Made by a program: the position numbers and the translations under genes. DNA of 20,284 nucleotides from a virus: positions 1 through 20,284 of IMG/VR virus record IMGVR_UViG_3300044225_001034. The stretch is one strand, 5' to 3'. A model generated the notes under the pieces. It ran no database searches. It was given only the letters and a program-made list of their open reading frames with translations, and was not told where the DNA came from. Below are positions 1 through 8,970 of this stretch, in pieces (position 1 is the first letter of the stretch; every line of letters starts with the position of its first letter).

Positions 1-388
1 TAGTGATGAGCAAGAAAGTGTACAACAGGAAGAAAAACAAGAACCTGCTGAAGAACCTGTAGAAGAAACAAAAGAAACTACAGAAGAGCCTAAACAAGAA
101 ATGAAGCAAGAACAAAAACAAAAGGCAGCTACAAAGATTGTTAAAAAGATGGGTGACAAAGGCAGATACGAAACAAACAATCAAATAAAAACTTTAGTTG
201 TTATGCAAGTATTAGCAGACAGTAAAAGTTTTTTTGAAACACAAACTATGTTACAAGATATAGAAGGTTTTTTTACAGATGTAACTTTACCTGATACAGT
301 AATATCAGATAACAATATTGCAAACTATTACATGACAATAGATAGTGATAATACATTTAACAAAATAATAGATAGTCAATATCAATAG
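1..388 (+). CDS. C-terminal part of a rightward protein of unknown function (5' end outside window)
   Basis: The reading frame is open from base 2 to the TAG at 386-388, so the first ATG at 101 is internal and the gene starts before the window. The visible part begins with about 45 residues rich in Glu, Gln, Lys and Pro (repeats such as EEPVEE and TTEEPK), which looks like a flexible charged linker. A more ordinary folded tail of about 80 residues follows, with a stretch KTLVVMQVLAD. No family is recognised. It is the first visible member of the rightward late gene block and is followed after 7 bases by the next gene, whose ribosome binding site TAGGAGA overlaps its stop codon. A structural or assembly role is inferred from position only. 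Confidence 0.7.
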   Translation, partial: SDEQESVQQEEKQEPAEEPVEETKETTEEPKQEMKQEQKQKAATKIVKKMGDKGRYETNNQIKTLVVMQVLADSKSFFETQTMLQDIEGFFTDVTLPDTVISDNNIANYYMTIDSDNTFNKIIDSQYQ

Positions 389-395
389 GAGACAA

Positions 396-878
396 ATGGC
401 AGAAGTAGAATACAAAGGAATAAAGGTAGGTGGCTCAAAGCTACTACTTATAATCCCATTATTAGGTACACTCATAGGTGGACTATGGGGTGGTTTTGAA
501 GTTCTACAAAGATATAAGTCCATGGAAAAAAAGATAAATTCTTTTGTAAGTCCTGATATGAGCGGATTTGATAAGAGAATAGATTTAGTACAACAAGAAG
601 TAACTATGTTACAAAGTGAATTATCTATGATATTAGAAGAGGTAAACTTAGTAGCTGATGTTGCAAAAGAATTAAAAAATGACCTTAAAGGTGATGTCCG
701 CAGAATAGAAACTATTGTGGAAGATGTAGAGACCAGAGTTAAAGAAGACTCTAGAACTAATGAAAAAGAATTAAAAGAATTAGTAAAAGAAATAGAAGAA
801 GATATGGCTGACCTAGAAGCAAAAGTATCAGACACTATACAAAAAACTTTAGCTAATCCATTAGCAGGTATGAAATAA
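396..878 (+). CDS. Small membrane-anchored coiled-coil protein (160 aa)
   Basis: The ATG has a strong ribosome binding site, AGGAG, 5 bases upstream. Residues 14-36 (LLLIIPLLGTLIGGLWGGF and flanks) form one hydrophobic helix near the N terminus. The rest, about residues 40-150, is highly charged with heptad-like hydrophobic spacing and should be a long coiled coil. Proteins of this kind are common in the late regions of marine podoviruses, but I know no proven function. It overlaps the next gene by one base (TAATG), and that gene repeats the plan of one membrane helix plus a coiled coil, so the two may act together, for example in the virion or at the host membrane during lysis. That role is inference. 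Confidence 0.75.
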   Translation: MAEVEYKGIKVGGSKLLLIIPLLGTLIGGLWGGFEVLQRYKSMEKKINSFVSPDMSGFDKRIDLVQQEVTMLQSELSMILEEVNLVADVAKELKNDLKGDVRRIETIVEDVETRVKEDSRTNEKELKELVKEIEEDMADLEAKVSDTIQKTLANPLAGMK

Positions 879-1072
879 TGAAAATAGATTTAAAAATAAT
901 ATTACCATACATAGTTATCATAGCAAGTTTAGCTATGACTTGGGGCATGTGGAGTGAGAGACTAGAAGCTGTAGAACAAAAAGCAGATGCAGTTGCTCAA
1001 ATGCAACAAGACATTGCAATCATAAAAGAAAAAATTATGTGGATGGAATCTTATTTAATGGGAGATAATTAA
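878..1072 (+). CDS. Small membrane protein with coiled coil (64 aa)
   Basis: The start ATG overlaps the stop of the gene before it (TAATG) and its own stop overlaps the next start in the same way, so translation is probably coupled on both sides. Residues 6-24 (KIILPYIVIIASLAMTWGM region) form one membrane helix. Residues 26-60 (ERLEAVEQKADAVAQMQQD and on) form a short coiled coil. The length and plan fit small phage proteins sometimes labelled holin- or spanin-like. There is no lipobox and only one membrane helix, so neither label can be assigned. It reads as a pair with the 160-residue membrane protein upstream. Confidence 0.72.
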   Translation: MKIDLKIILPYIVIIASLAMTWGMWSERLEAVEQKADAVAQMQQDIAIIKEKIMWMESYLMGDN

Positions 1073-2742
1073 TGGCAATAGACATTAGAACAGGCAGTAT
1101 GGGTCAAGCCGACAATATAAACATAGGTAAAGTAAGAACAGCAGTGATGCAAGATTATTACAATCCAAAAACAGGACAATATTTTCGTAGCGGTGCAGGA
1201 TTAAGCACAGATGAAATTCCAGAAGGTTTTGAATCTGTACCTTATGGCACAAAAGCAGCTAATGATTATTTTAGTAGATTAGCTAATCAAAATCAATCAA
1301 CATTAGAATCTAAACCTAGACCCGAAAATCCTCCTTTTATGCCTAATATGCCATTTCCAAGTCCTACTCCTCAACCACAAACAATACCTGCATCTCAAGA
1401 CCCATCACAATTTGTACAAACACAAGTAGGTGCTGCAGTTAGACAACCTAGTTTACCAACAGGAACAGCAATAACACCTGGTTTAGCATTACAAGCACCG
1501 ACAGCAGCTACAACTGTAGCGACTCAAGGCTTAACAGGTGAAGTTCAAGCAACAGTTCCAAGTGCTACGACACCTACAACAATCACCCCTACAACAGTTC
1601 CAAGTGCTTCTCAGATAGCACAACAACCTCAAGTAACAGCACCACAGTATCAAGCTGTGACAGGACAAGCTGTACCTCAAGCAACTGCAGCACAAGGTGT
1701 TGTATCTCAACCTTTAATTGCACAACAAGAAGACTTAACAGCATTACCTCCTGAAGCAACAGTACAAGGACAACTAGCAAACATATCACAGGCAATACAA
1801 ACATCTGTAGATGAGGGTAAACCTTTACCTGCATTTGCACAGGGTGCTAAAAGATTAGTAGATGCAGCAATGCAACAAAGAGGTTTAGGTGCTTCTAGTA
1901 TTGCAGCCGAGGCTTTAGCTACAGGTATATTACAATCTTCTATACCTATTGCACAACAAGACGCACAGTTTTATCAACAAGCTATATTTCAAAATTTATC
2001 TAACAGACAACAAGCTGCAGTATTAAATGCACAACAATACTTCCAAATGGATATGCAGAACTTATCTAATAGACAGCAAACAAGTTTAACAAATATACAA
2101 TTAAGACAACAAACATTATTATCAGACCAATCTGCAAGTAATGCATCTCTACAATTTAATGCACAAAGTGAGGGGCAGACTGACCAATTCTTTGCAAGTT
2201 TACAAAATCAAATAAATACTAATAATGCACAAAGAACAGATGCTATGAATCAATATGCTGTAGCAGAAAATAATAAAATAGCAGCACAGAATACACAAAA
2301 TCAGATTGCAGTTAATGAAGCTAATGCACAAAGAGAATCAGTTATTAATCAATTTAATGCACAATTAAAAGACCAAAGAGAAAGATTTAATGTAGAAAAT
2401 CAAAGAGTAGTAGACCAATCAAATGTGACATGGAGAAGAAGTGTTAATACTGCAAATACTGCATCTATTAATGCAGCTAATCAAGCAGATGCACAAAACC
2501 TATTAAATATATCTAACTTTGGATTGTCTGCATTATGGCAACAATGGAGAGATGAAGCATCATGGGTAAATACATCATCAGAAAATTCTAAAGACAGAGC
2601 ACATAATATAGCAATGGCTGCTTTAGAAAGAGAGGCAGAATTAGATTTATTAGACGAAGCATCAAAAAGTGAACTAAATAGTATTATTGGTGCTATTGGT
2701 ATAGAAATATTTAAAGATATAAATATCGGAGATTTTTTTTAG
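1072..2742 (+). CDS. Q/A/T/P-rich probable virion protein (556 aa)
   Basis: The protein has three parts. Residues 1-75 are an ordinary folded-looking start (NPKTGQYFRSGAGL motif). Residues 80-235 are a low-complexity linker rich in Pro, Thr, Gln and Ala with tandem-like TVPSA units. Residues 240-530 are a long helical region rich in Gln, Asn and Ala, with the heptapeptide NLSNRQQ at 308-314 and again at 330-336 and the motif RGLGASSIAAEAL at 270-282. A helical Gln/Asn/Ala-rich make-up is common in podoviral internal or ejection proteins, but I recognise no named domain. It lies in the late operon directly before other virion-type genes. The start is set by the TAATG overlap with the previous stop. 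Confidence 0.7.
   Translation: MAIDIRTGSMGQADNINIGKVRTAVMQDYYNPKTGQYFRSGAGLSTDEIPEGFESVPYGTKAANDYFSRLANQNQSTLESKPRPENPPFMPNMPFPSPTPQPQTIPASQDPSQFVQTQVGAAVRQPSLPTGTAITPGLALQAPTAATTVATQGLTGEVQATVPSATTPTTITPTTVPSASQIAQQPQVTAPQYQAVTGQAVPQATAAQGVVSQPLIAQQEDLTALPPEATVQGQLANISQAIQTSVDEGKPLPAFAQGAKRLVDAAMQQRGLGASSIAAEALATGILQSSIPIAQQDAQFYQQAIFQNLSNRQQAAVLNAQQYFQMDMQNLSNRQQTSLTNIQLRQQTLLSDQSASNASLQFNAQSEGQTDQFFASLQNQINTNNAQRTDAMNQYAVAENNKIAAQNTQNQIAVNEANAQRESVINQFNAQLKDQRERFNVENQRVVDQSNVTWRRSVNTANTASINAANQADAQNLLNISNFGLSALWQQWRDEASWVNTSSENSKDRAHNIAMAALEREAELDLLDEASKSELNSIIGAIGIEIFKDINIGDFF
1550..1608 (+). repeat. 17-bp direct repeat, 42 bp apart, in the low-complexity linker
   Basis: The 17-mer CAACAGTTCCAAGTGCT occurs exactly at 1550-1566 and 1592-1608. 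The offset of 42 bases is 14 codons, so both copies are in the same frame and encode TVPSA with flanks. This is direct sequence evidence for in-frame duplication as the way this Pro/Thr linker grew. Confidence 0.85.
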
Positions 2743-2756
2743 ATAAGGAGTAACAT

Positions 2757-3023
2757 ATGTGGAGTACAATATTTACAGCAGCGTCTACAGTTTTAGGAAA
2801 TAAAATGTTAGGCGGAGGAGGACAATCAGGTCCTGCAATAACAGCAGCAGATGCAAAAGCTGCAATTAATTTTACACCCTATAAAATGCAAACATCTTCT
2901 CCAGAAGAAGCAGGAGAGGTAGGGTCAGTAGGAGGTGCAGCACAATACAATCAATTATTAGCTGCATGGGATAGTTATTTAAATAACGAATACTTAGAAA
3001 TGTCTAAGAGGATAATAACATAA
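2757..3023 (+). CDS. Small Gly/Ala-rich protein of the late operon (88 aa)
   Basis: A clear ribosome binding site, AAGGAG, sits 6 bases before the ATG. The N-terminal 20 residues are mildly hydrophobic and end in a GGGG run (MLGGGGQ), followed by an Ala-rich section (ITAADAKAAINF) and a Gly/Ser/Glu-rich loop (EEAGEVGSVGGAAQ). The C terminus (LAAWDSYLNNEYLEMSKR) is helical. There is no signal peptide and no known motif. The stop overlaps the next ATG by one base (TAATG). A minor virion protein is the natural guess because the genes on both sides look structural, but nothing in the protein itself shows this. Confidence 0.65.
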   Translation: MWSTIFTAASTVLGNKMLGGGGQSGPAITAADAKAAINFTPYKMQTSSPEEAGEVGSVGGAAQYNQLLAAWDSYLNNEYLEMSKRIIT

Positions 3024-3526
3024 TGGCAATAGAAAGACAACAAAATCCATTTGATACTCCTGTTCCAGGACAATCCTTAACAGATACACCTAAAAACTGG
3101 GCATGGGAAAACCCACCTAGATTTACTAATTCTGAAAAAGCAGCACAATTTGTTTGGAGTAAATTACATAATAAAGAAACTGCTAGTAAAATAATTATAT
3201 TATTAGAAGCAGGTGTTTCAGTAGAGGCTCTTACAAAAGTTATAGTATTTTCAGGATTTATTGAAGGTGCATACACACCTGATGTTGCTTTTTTAATTAC
3301 ACCCATTATAGAAAAAATGATTTTAGCTATGGGTAAAGCTGCTAAGATAGAAAAAATTAAATTAAGTAGACCAAAAGAAAAACAAACTAAAAAAATACTA
3401 GAGTCAATATTTAAAAGTAGAGATGTTAATGAAGACATAATGGCTTTAGAAATGAAAGATAAACAAAAAAAGACCGAAGATAATAAAAATAATAATAAAG
3501 GTCTAATGTCAAAAGGAGATAAGTAA
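3023..3526 (+). CDS. Conserved late-operon protein, probably structural (167 aa)
   Basis: The N terminus has the pattern PVPGQSLTDTPKNWAWENPPR (residues 14-34), which I recall as typical of a protein found widely in marine podovirus late regions. It is followed by a helical domain with LLEAGVSVEALTKVIVFSGF (about 60-80) and DVAFLITPIIEKMI. The last 50 residues are Lys-rich and probably disordered, ending in a KNNNKG run. It has no catalytic motif that I can name. It is coupled to the neighbours by overlapping stop and start codons at both ends. I call it a virion or assembly protein from context, with no claim to a specific role. Confidence 0.68.
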   Translation: MAIERQQNPFDTPVPGQSLTDTPKNWAWENPPRFTNSEKAAQFVWSKLHNKETASKIIILLEAGVSVEALTKVIVFSGFIEGAYTPDVAFLITPIIEKMILAMGKAAKIEKIKLSRPKEKQTKKILESIFKSRDVNEDIMALEMKDKQKKTEDNKNNNKGLMSKGDK

Positions 3527-4392
3527 TGAGTTTATTAAGTCCTAAAACTTTTAGACAAATAGCTTTGGGTGGAGCAAAACAACTTCTAGGTACAATAGCT
3601 GAAGAAAGAGCAAAAGGTGAAGAGTATCTTACTACATTAGCTGCAGCTAAAGAGGAGGTAAATAATGAGGGAAAAATTATAGGTGATAATTATAACAAAG
3701 CATTAAGAGTTATGCAATCTACAGGAAATACAGGATTTAATAATTTTTTATACTCAGAAATGTCTATTGACCAACTTTCAGCACTTTCAGATTTAGCACC
3801 TACTACACAAGATGCACAATTAAAACAATTAAAATTTCAATATGAAGGATTAAGTGATGAAAGAAAGGCCGAACTTGAAAAAGGTAATTATGCACAAGAG
3901 GCCAAAGCAGCTTATGATACAGAAATAGAAAATTTAAAAGTTAAGAAAAATTTAGTTAATAATAATCGCATGGGTGAAAATACTTTAGAGTCTTTAATAA
4001 CTACAGGCGTTAGAAAAAAGATGAAAAAAGAAGAAGACAAAATTATAGGTCAAGCTGTATTGCCTGAAATAGATGTTTCTGATGTACCAGAAGGTGCAGG
4101 TATTTATGGTAGTATTGGCGAGACTGCATTTCAAGATAGTAGAATTAAATTAATGATAGACCAAGATTATATAGACGGAACAATGGAAGATATAGTTAGG
4201 AATAGATTAATAATGACAAATGAAATTTATAATACATCTAATGAGCAAATACAATTTCTGATTAATGCAGAATATAATAAACAAGTTCAAGCTGCTGAAA
4301 AAATATTTATGACATCAGGCGATAGTAATCTATTACCAGAAACAAAAACTACAATTAGTACAGATGACGAAGTAAACAAATTTATTTCATAG
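3526..4392 (+). CDS. Probable virion protein of unknown function (288 aa)
   Basis: The ribosome binding site AAGGAG lies 7 bases before the ATG, which overlaps the preceding stop. The sequence is soluble and mostly helical, rich in Lys, Glu and Ala. Examples are EERAKGEEYLTTLAAAKEEV near residue 30 and EIENLKVKKNLVNNN near 135. A basic stretch RKKMKKEED lies near residue 165. No cysteine, membrane helix or catalytic motif is seen. It sits between the 167-residue protein and the 1375-residue protein, the place where podoviruses often carry internal core proteins. The function is unassigned. Confidence 0.65.
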   Translation: MSLLSPKTFRQIALGGAKQLLGTIAEERAKGEEYLTTLAAAKEEVNNEGKIIGDNYNKALRVMQSTGNTGFNNFLYSEMSIDQLSALSDLAPTTQDAQLKQLKFQYEGLSDERKAELEKGNYAQEAKAAYDTEIENLKVKKNLVNNNRMGENTLESLITTGVRKKMKKEEDKIIGQAVLPEIDVSDVPEGAGIYGSIGETAFQDSRIKLMIDQDYIDGTMEDIVRNRLIMTNEIYNTSNEQIQFLINAEYNKQVQAAEKIFMTSGDSNLLPETKTTISTDDEVNKFIS

Positions 4393-4401
4393 AGGTGAAA
4401 A

Positions 4402-7400
4402 ATGACAACATTTAATTATGTAACCTCAGATGGTAAAATCTTAGAGGTAGATACTAAAAATTTATCTGATGAAAGTAAAATAAAACTTAAAGATTTTATT
4501 AAAGAAGATTTAACACTAAAAGAAAATCTAGCACAAGAAGAAATAGAAATGGAAAATAATCCTGTAGGTGTGACAGATTCAGAAACTAAAGAAAAAAAGT
4601 TTGATGATATAGGTACTACACTAGGATTTAGACAACTATATTATGGAGGTCAAGGAGGTTATCACGAAGCATCAGGTAATTTTTTATACCATGGATTAGC
4701 AAATATTGCAGGTATGGGTTTTGATGATAAACAATTAGCACAAGCAAGAGAAGGTATTTATTTAGACCCTAAAGGTCGTAAGTTAGACCCTATCAATAAA
4801 GCAGCTTTAATAACCCGTAATAAATTATTAGATTTAAAAGCTATAAGTTTAAAAAAAGCAAAAGAAAATTTTGATAAAGCACCTGATGATTTTTATACTA
4901 AACTTTATGGTGCTTTTGGTGCAGCTACAGTTCAAATACCTACATATGTAGGTGCTATAGCTTTAACTAAAAATCCTATGGTTGGTATGGGAGTTACAGA
5001 TGCAGTTGTTGCAGCAGACCAAGGTATAAAAGAATCTGTAAAAGCAGGGGCAATGGGTGCAGGAATGGGTTATGCATTAGGTTATTTAAATCAATTTGCT
5101 CCCATAACTAAAATATCTGCAATGGGTACTTTAGGATTTGCATCACCTGCAGAAACATTAGAGGATAGGTTTGTACATGGAATTACTTTTGCATCTTTAT
5201 CTGCTATTGGTCCTATATCAGGAGCAAAAGGATATGCAGAAAAAACTATAGATAAAGTTTTAGATTATAGAAGTAAGAAAAAATTTATACAAGACTTAGA
5301 AAAAAATACCCCCTCTACTGCAAAAGAATTAAATACTAGTATTGACACTTGGAATTTTTTAGCACAAAGAAAAGTACAAATTAAAAATGAATTAGCAGAA
5401 TTAAAAAAGAAAGAAGCAAGGCAAAGAAACGAAGAAAATAAAAAAAAGACTAGAGAAAAAATGGATACTCTTGTATTAGAATTTAAACAAGCTAGTCGTT
5501 CTCAAGGTCAGTTAAAAAAAGTTATAGACCAACTAGATTCTTATTTAGAATTACAAACTAATTTTGTTAATCGAGTAAATAAAGAAGTTGCAGATATTAG
5601 AGAACCTACAGAATTTAGAAATGATGCTGTTATTTTAAAAACTAGAGAAGAAACTATAGTAGATAAAAAAACTAAAAAAGAAAGCACAGTTAAAGTAAAA
5701 TATTTAGAGAGAAAATATAAAGATTTAGACCCAAATATATTAGATAAATTAGGTAGAGTTACACTCCCTCAAGAATTTAATGATAATCCTATAGTTAGAA
5801 AAGTTGTAGCAGAGTATAATACTTTTCGTATTAAAAACGAAGATGCAATCTTAAAAATACTAGACAATCCTAAGTTTACAAAAACTGTAGGGGCTACTGC
5901 TCTTCGCTATGGTAAGTTAGAAGCTAGTGAAGGAGGTATGTTATTTAGATTTAATAGACTATCTCAGAAAGAAAAACAAACATTAGTAGATGGTACATTT
6001 AAAGTAGAAGTAGGATATAATAATTTTATAAAAAGTAGAAAAGCATTTATATCAGAAAAATTAGCAGAAGATACTTCAGGTAATTTAAATGCTAGGATAT
6101 TAAAAAAAGAATATAAAGATACCAGATTTGATAAAGATGATATAGCCACTGATTTTTATTTAAAAGAATTAGGATTTAATGATAAACAAATATTAGCGTA
6201 TAGAGATATAATTAACGGCTTTGAAAAAGTTAGAGAATATTATAATATGCAAATTAAAAAAACAGGTTCTAATACTTCTTTACTACCAAGAAGACCTAAC
6301 TATTTTCCACATATATTTACTGGTACATATAGAGTTTATGTAAATGATAAAAATGGAGTATTAATACAGGCGTTACCTGCGTCTACTAAAGCAGGTGCAA
6401 ACAGATTAAAAAAAAGATTAGAAGAAGAATTAGGTAATGAAGTTATAGTTAATGTAAATAAACCTAATGTAAGTAGATACTCTGATGATGCTGTAGCAGC
6501 TTTTCAAATAGTAACGGAGCATTTATACAGAGGTAAGAAAAAAGAATTAGGTCTTAAAATAAAAGAACTGTCTGATGAAATATATTCTGCAGAAGGATTT
6601 AACAGAAGGAAATTAAAAAGAAGAACAGTAAAAGAAGAATTAGTAAAAGGTTTTTTAGGTTCTGAAGGTAGAAACATATTAGGTGTAAAATCTTCTAGAA
6701 AAGATGTAGATGATTTTAATTTAGCAATTAAATTATATGTTGAAGGTGGTATAAAAGCTGCCAATCACATGGAGTTTAATTTTAGAATAAAACAACTGTT
6801 AGACACACCAATTAGATTTAATGTTAAGTATGGTGAAAAAAATACTATAAGACAACTATATCCCAATGCTGCAGAGTTTGCTGTTAATTATTTAAATAAT
6901 GCTTTAGGTAATGCATTAGCTATAAGAACTTTTGGTAAAAAAAGACAAAAACCTAAAGAGGTTATTGAGTCTATAGAGGACACACTTACTGATGGTTTAA
7001 AAGTTTTACCTCAATTTAGAAATTTGTATACTACTAGTGCTGCATTAGCAAACCATTTTTATTTATTAAGTTTAAATGCGAGATTTGCCTTGGCTCAAGG
7101 TATTCAGCCTTATCAAATGATACCTCATAAACTTGCTCACTTATCTCAATTAGCAGGTATGAACTCAGCAAAGTCACTAGCTGACGCATATATTACAGTT
7201 TTAAAAGTTCAAAAAGAATTAGTTGCTCCTAGCGAATTTAGTAAAAAAGTCATACAAAATGCAGTTAAAAATAGAACTATTAATGATAACTTTTTAAGAG
7301 AGTTTGCAGGTGAAGGCTATTATAAAAAAGGTAAATTCACAGATGTTAAAAATATGAAAGGAAATATTTTGAACATGGCTAGTGGTAGAGCATTAGCATC

Positions 7401-8529
7401 TAACATGGAACAATTTTCTAGATTAAATGCAACATTATTATTTGCACATCATTTAAAAAGACTAGGTGCTAAAGAAGAACTTGCTACCACAAGAGCATGG
7501 GAACTAGCTGATAAATACATGGTTAGATATGATATTGCAGAAAGACCTATTATATTTCAACAATTAGGAACAATAGGTAGAGCCGCAGGTTTATTTAGAA
7601 CATTCCAACATAATTGGTATGCTCAAATGATTGAAGCTATAAAAAATGCAGATAGAGGTGATAGAGCACAGCTAATAGGTTTTATGGGTAGTAATGTTTT
7701 AACTGCAGGATTAATAGGTGCGATAGGTGTTAATGGTGCTGATGCATTAATACAATTAAAAAATAGATTATTTCCTGGTGACCCTACGCCTACATTAAGT
7801 TTGTTTTTACTTCAACAAGGATTGCCAGATTGGTTACTATTTGGAGTACCCTCTAAATTAACTAATATGGACTTGACTGCAACACTTGCAGCACCAAGCC
7901 TACATCCTGGAGATTTTATATCATTTCCGGGAATTGAATTTGGTGTAGGAATATTAAAAGCATCAAGTGCGTTAACTATGTATGGTATAAACTCTTTGAT
8001 GATTGGGGCAGTAGGAGAGCCTTTGAGCATACCCATAGATAAAGGTGAATTAAAAAAACAATTAAAAGCCGTCACACCTAAAGGTATCTTTCATGCTTTT
8101 ATAGAGCAGTTTGTTTTCTCAGATGATAATCCTTTACAGATAACTAATGATAATGCGACATTTCAAAGAGAGTGGGCCGATTGGAAAGCAAGGTGGTTTA
8201 CATCTTACTCTTTAAGAGAATCAAAATATATTAAGTACACATGGTATGGTTCACAATTAGAGAAAGTAGAAAATTTAAGTAAGGATGCATTAATGGATTA
8301 TCTTGCACATAATTCATTTAACTTTGATGAGCCTTTAGTAGTGCCTCAATGGGCATGGGATAAAGCCATGGAGTTAGGATTGACACCTACTAAATTATTT
8401 AAAGGCATACAAACAAGAGTAAAAAATATGAGTGAAAGTGCTATAAGAAAATTATACAAAGGAGAAATGACTCCTAAAAAATCAGAAAAAATAAAAGAAT
8501 TAAATAGAATATTAAATATAAAGGAGTAA
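4402..8529 (+). CDS. Very large internal-virion-type protein (1375 aa)
   Basis: This is the largest gene of the window, with ribosome binding site GAGGTG 4 bases before the ATG. Visible regions are: an acidic N terminus; an Ala/Gly-rich hydrophobic part at about 168-233 that could insert in or cross a membrane; a charged coiled coil at about 292-390; a long mixed central part; and near 1060-1120 a segment GRAAGLFRTFQHNW followed by a hydrophobic Gly/Ala-rich helix (LTAGLIGAIGVNGADAL). That last combination resembles the tail of large phage 'polyvalent' proteins that are packaged and injected with DNA, but the match is from memory and loose. No lysozyme or transglycosylase active-site motif was found. 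The likely role is a core or ejection protein that helps DNA cross the envelope. This is inferred from size, composition and operon position. Confidence 0.65.
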   Translation: MTTFNYVTSDGKILEVDTKNLSDESKIKLKDFIKEDLTLKENLAQEEIEMENNPVGVTDSETKEKKFDDIGTTLGFRQLYYGGQGGYHEASGNFLYHGLANIAGMGFDDKQLAQAREGIYLDPKGRKLDPINKAALITRNKLLDLKAISLKKAKENFDKAPDDFYTKLYGAFGAATVQIPTYVGAIALTKNPMVGMGVTDAVVAADQGIKESVKAGAMGAGMGYALGYLNQFAPITKISAMGTLGFASPAETLEDRFVHGITFASLSAIGPISGAKGYAEKTIDKVLDYRSKKKFIQDLEKNTPSTAKELNTSIDTWNFLAQRKVQIKNELAELKKKEARQRNEENKKKTREKMDTLVLEFKQASRSQGQLKKVIDQLDSYLELQTNFVNRVNKEVADIREPTEFRNDAVILKTREETIVDKKTKKESTVKVKYLERKYKDLDPNILDKLGRVTLPQEFNDNPIVRKVVAEYNTFRIKNEDAILKILDNPKFTKTVGATALRYGKLEASEGGMLFRFNRLSQKEKQTLVDGTFKVEVGYNNFIKSRKAFISEKLAEDTSGNLNARILKKEYKDTRFDKDDIATDFYLKELGFNDKQILAYRDIINGFEKVREYYNMQIKKTGSNTSLLPRRPNYFPHIFTGTYRVYVNDKNGVLIQALPASTKAGANRLKKRLEEELGNEVIVNVNKPNVSRYSDDAVAAFQIVTEHLYRGKKKELGLKIKELSDEIYSAEGFNRRKLKRRTVKEELVKGFLGSEGRNILGVKSSRKDVDDFNLAIKLYVEGGIKAANHMEFNFRIKQLLDTPIRFNVKYGEKNTIRQLYPNAAEFAVNYLNNALGNALAIRTFGKKRQKPKEVIESIEDTLTDGLKVLPQFRNLYTTSAALANHFYLLSLNARFALAQGIQPYQMIPHKLAHLSQLAGMNSAKSLADAYITVLKVQKELVAPSEFSKKVIQNAVKNRTINDNFLREFAGEGYYKKGKFTDVKNMKGNILNMASGRALASNMEQFSRLNATLLFAHHLKRLGAKEELATTRAWELADKYMVRYDIAERPIIFQQLGTIGRAAGLFRTFQHNWYAQMIEAIKNADRGDRAQLIGFMGSNVLTAGLIGAIGVNGADALIQLKNRLFPGDPTPTLSLFLLQQGLPDWLLFGVPSKLTNMDLTATLAAPSLHPGDFISFPGIEFGVGILKASSALTMYGINSLMIGAVGEPLSIPIDKGELKKQLKAVTPKGIFHAFIEQFVFSDDNPLQITNDNATFQREWADWKARWFTSYSLRESKYIKYTWYGSQLEKVENLSKDALMDYLAHNSFNFDEPLVVPQWAWDKAMELGLTPTKLFKGIQTRVKNMSESAIRKLYKGEMTPKKSEKIKELNRILNIKE

Positions 8530-8532
8530 AAA

Positions 8533-8970
8533 ATGTTAGGTGGATTACCAGTAGAAATGATTACAATGCTAGGCTCAAGCCTACTAGGTGGAGTAATGTC
8601 CATATGGAGTCAAAGCATTAAAGCAAAACAAGAAGAACAGAAAATGTTACTAGCTAGAGCAGAGACACAAATGTCTTTTATAGAAAAGGCTAGAACATAT
8701 GACAACAAAGGTTTTCAATGGACAAGAAGAATTATTGCATTGACTGCAGTATTCATGGTTATAGCATATCCTAAACTTGTACCAGTATTATTTGATGTAC
8801 CAGTTATATTAACATGGACAGAATTTACAAATGGATTTTTCTTCTTAGTAGAAAAGAAAGAGATACTAATGGATAAATCTTTTGCAGGTGTAATTATCAC
8901 ACCACTAGATACACACCTAATGTCAGCGATAGTGGGATTATATTTTGGTGGGAGTTTAGTAAAAAAATGA
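8533..8970 (+). CDS. Holin-like membrane protein (145 aa)
   Basis: The ribosome binding site AAGGAG is 6 bases before the ATG. Three hydrophobic stretches are visible: residues 9-26 (weak, Gly-rich), 66-91 (IIALTAVFMVIAYPKLVPVL, strong) and 128-143 (LMSAIVGLYFGGSLV). A charged helix lies at 28-58 and the conserved-looking WTRRIIALTA begins at 63. The plan resembles the three-helix holins found beside phage and gene-transfer-agent lysins. The gene lies directly before the lysozyme and overlaps it by 4 bases (ATGA), which is the classic lysis cassette order and the main support for the call. A non-lytic membrane role cannot be excluded. Confidence 0.6.
   Translation: MLGGLPVEMITMLGSSLLGGVMSIWSQSIKAKQEEQKMLLARAETQMSFIEKARTYDNKGFQWTRRIIALTAVFMVIAYPKLVPVLFDVPVILTWTEFTNGFFFLVEKKEILMDKSFAGVIITPLDTHLMSAIVGLYFGGSLVKK

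Noticed and set aside
305-835. Leftward open frame of 176 codons under the 160-residue gene
   Set aside because: It is Ser/Thr/Ile/Phe-rich as expected for the complement of an AT-rich gene, covers a gene with a good ribosome binding site, and has no such site itself.
1589-1840. Leftward open frame rich in Leu and Val within the Q/A-rich gene
   Set aside because: The Leu/Val make-up is the mirror of CAA/GCA/ACA codons in the opposite strand; no start signals.
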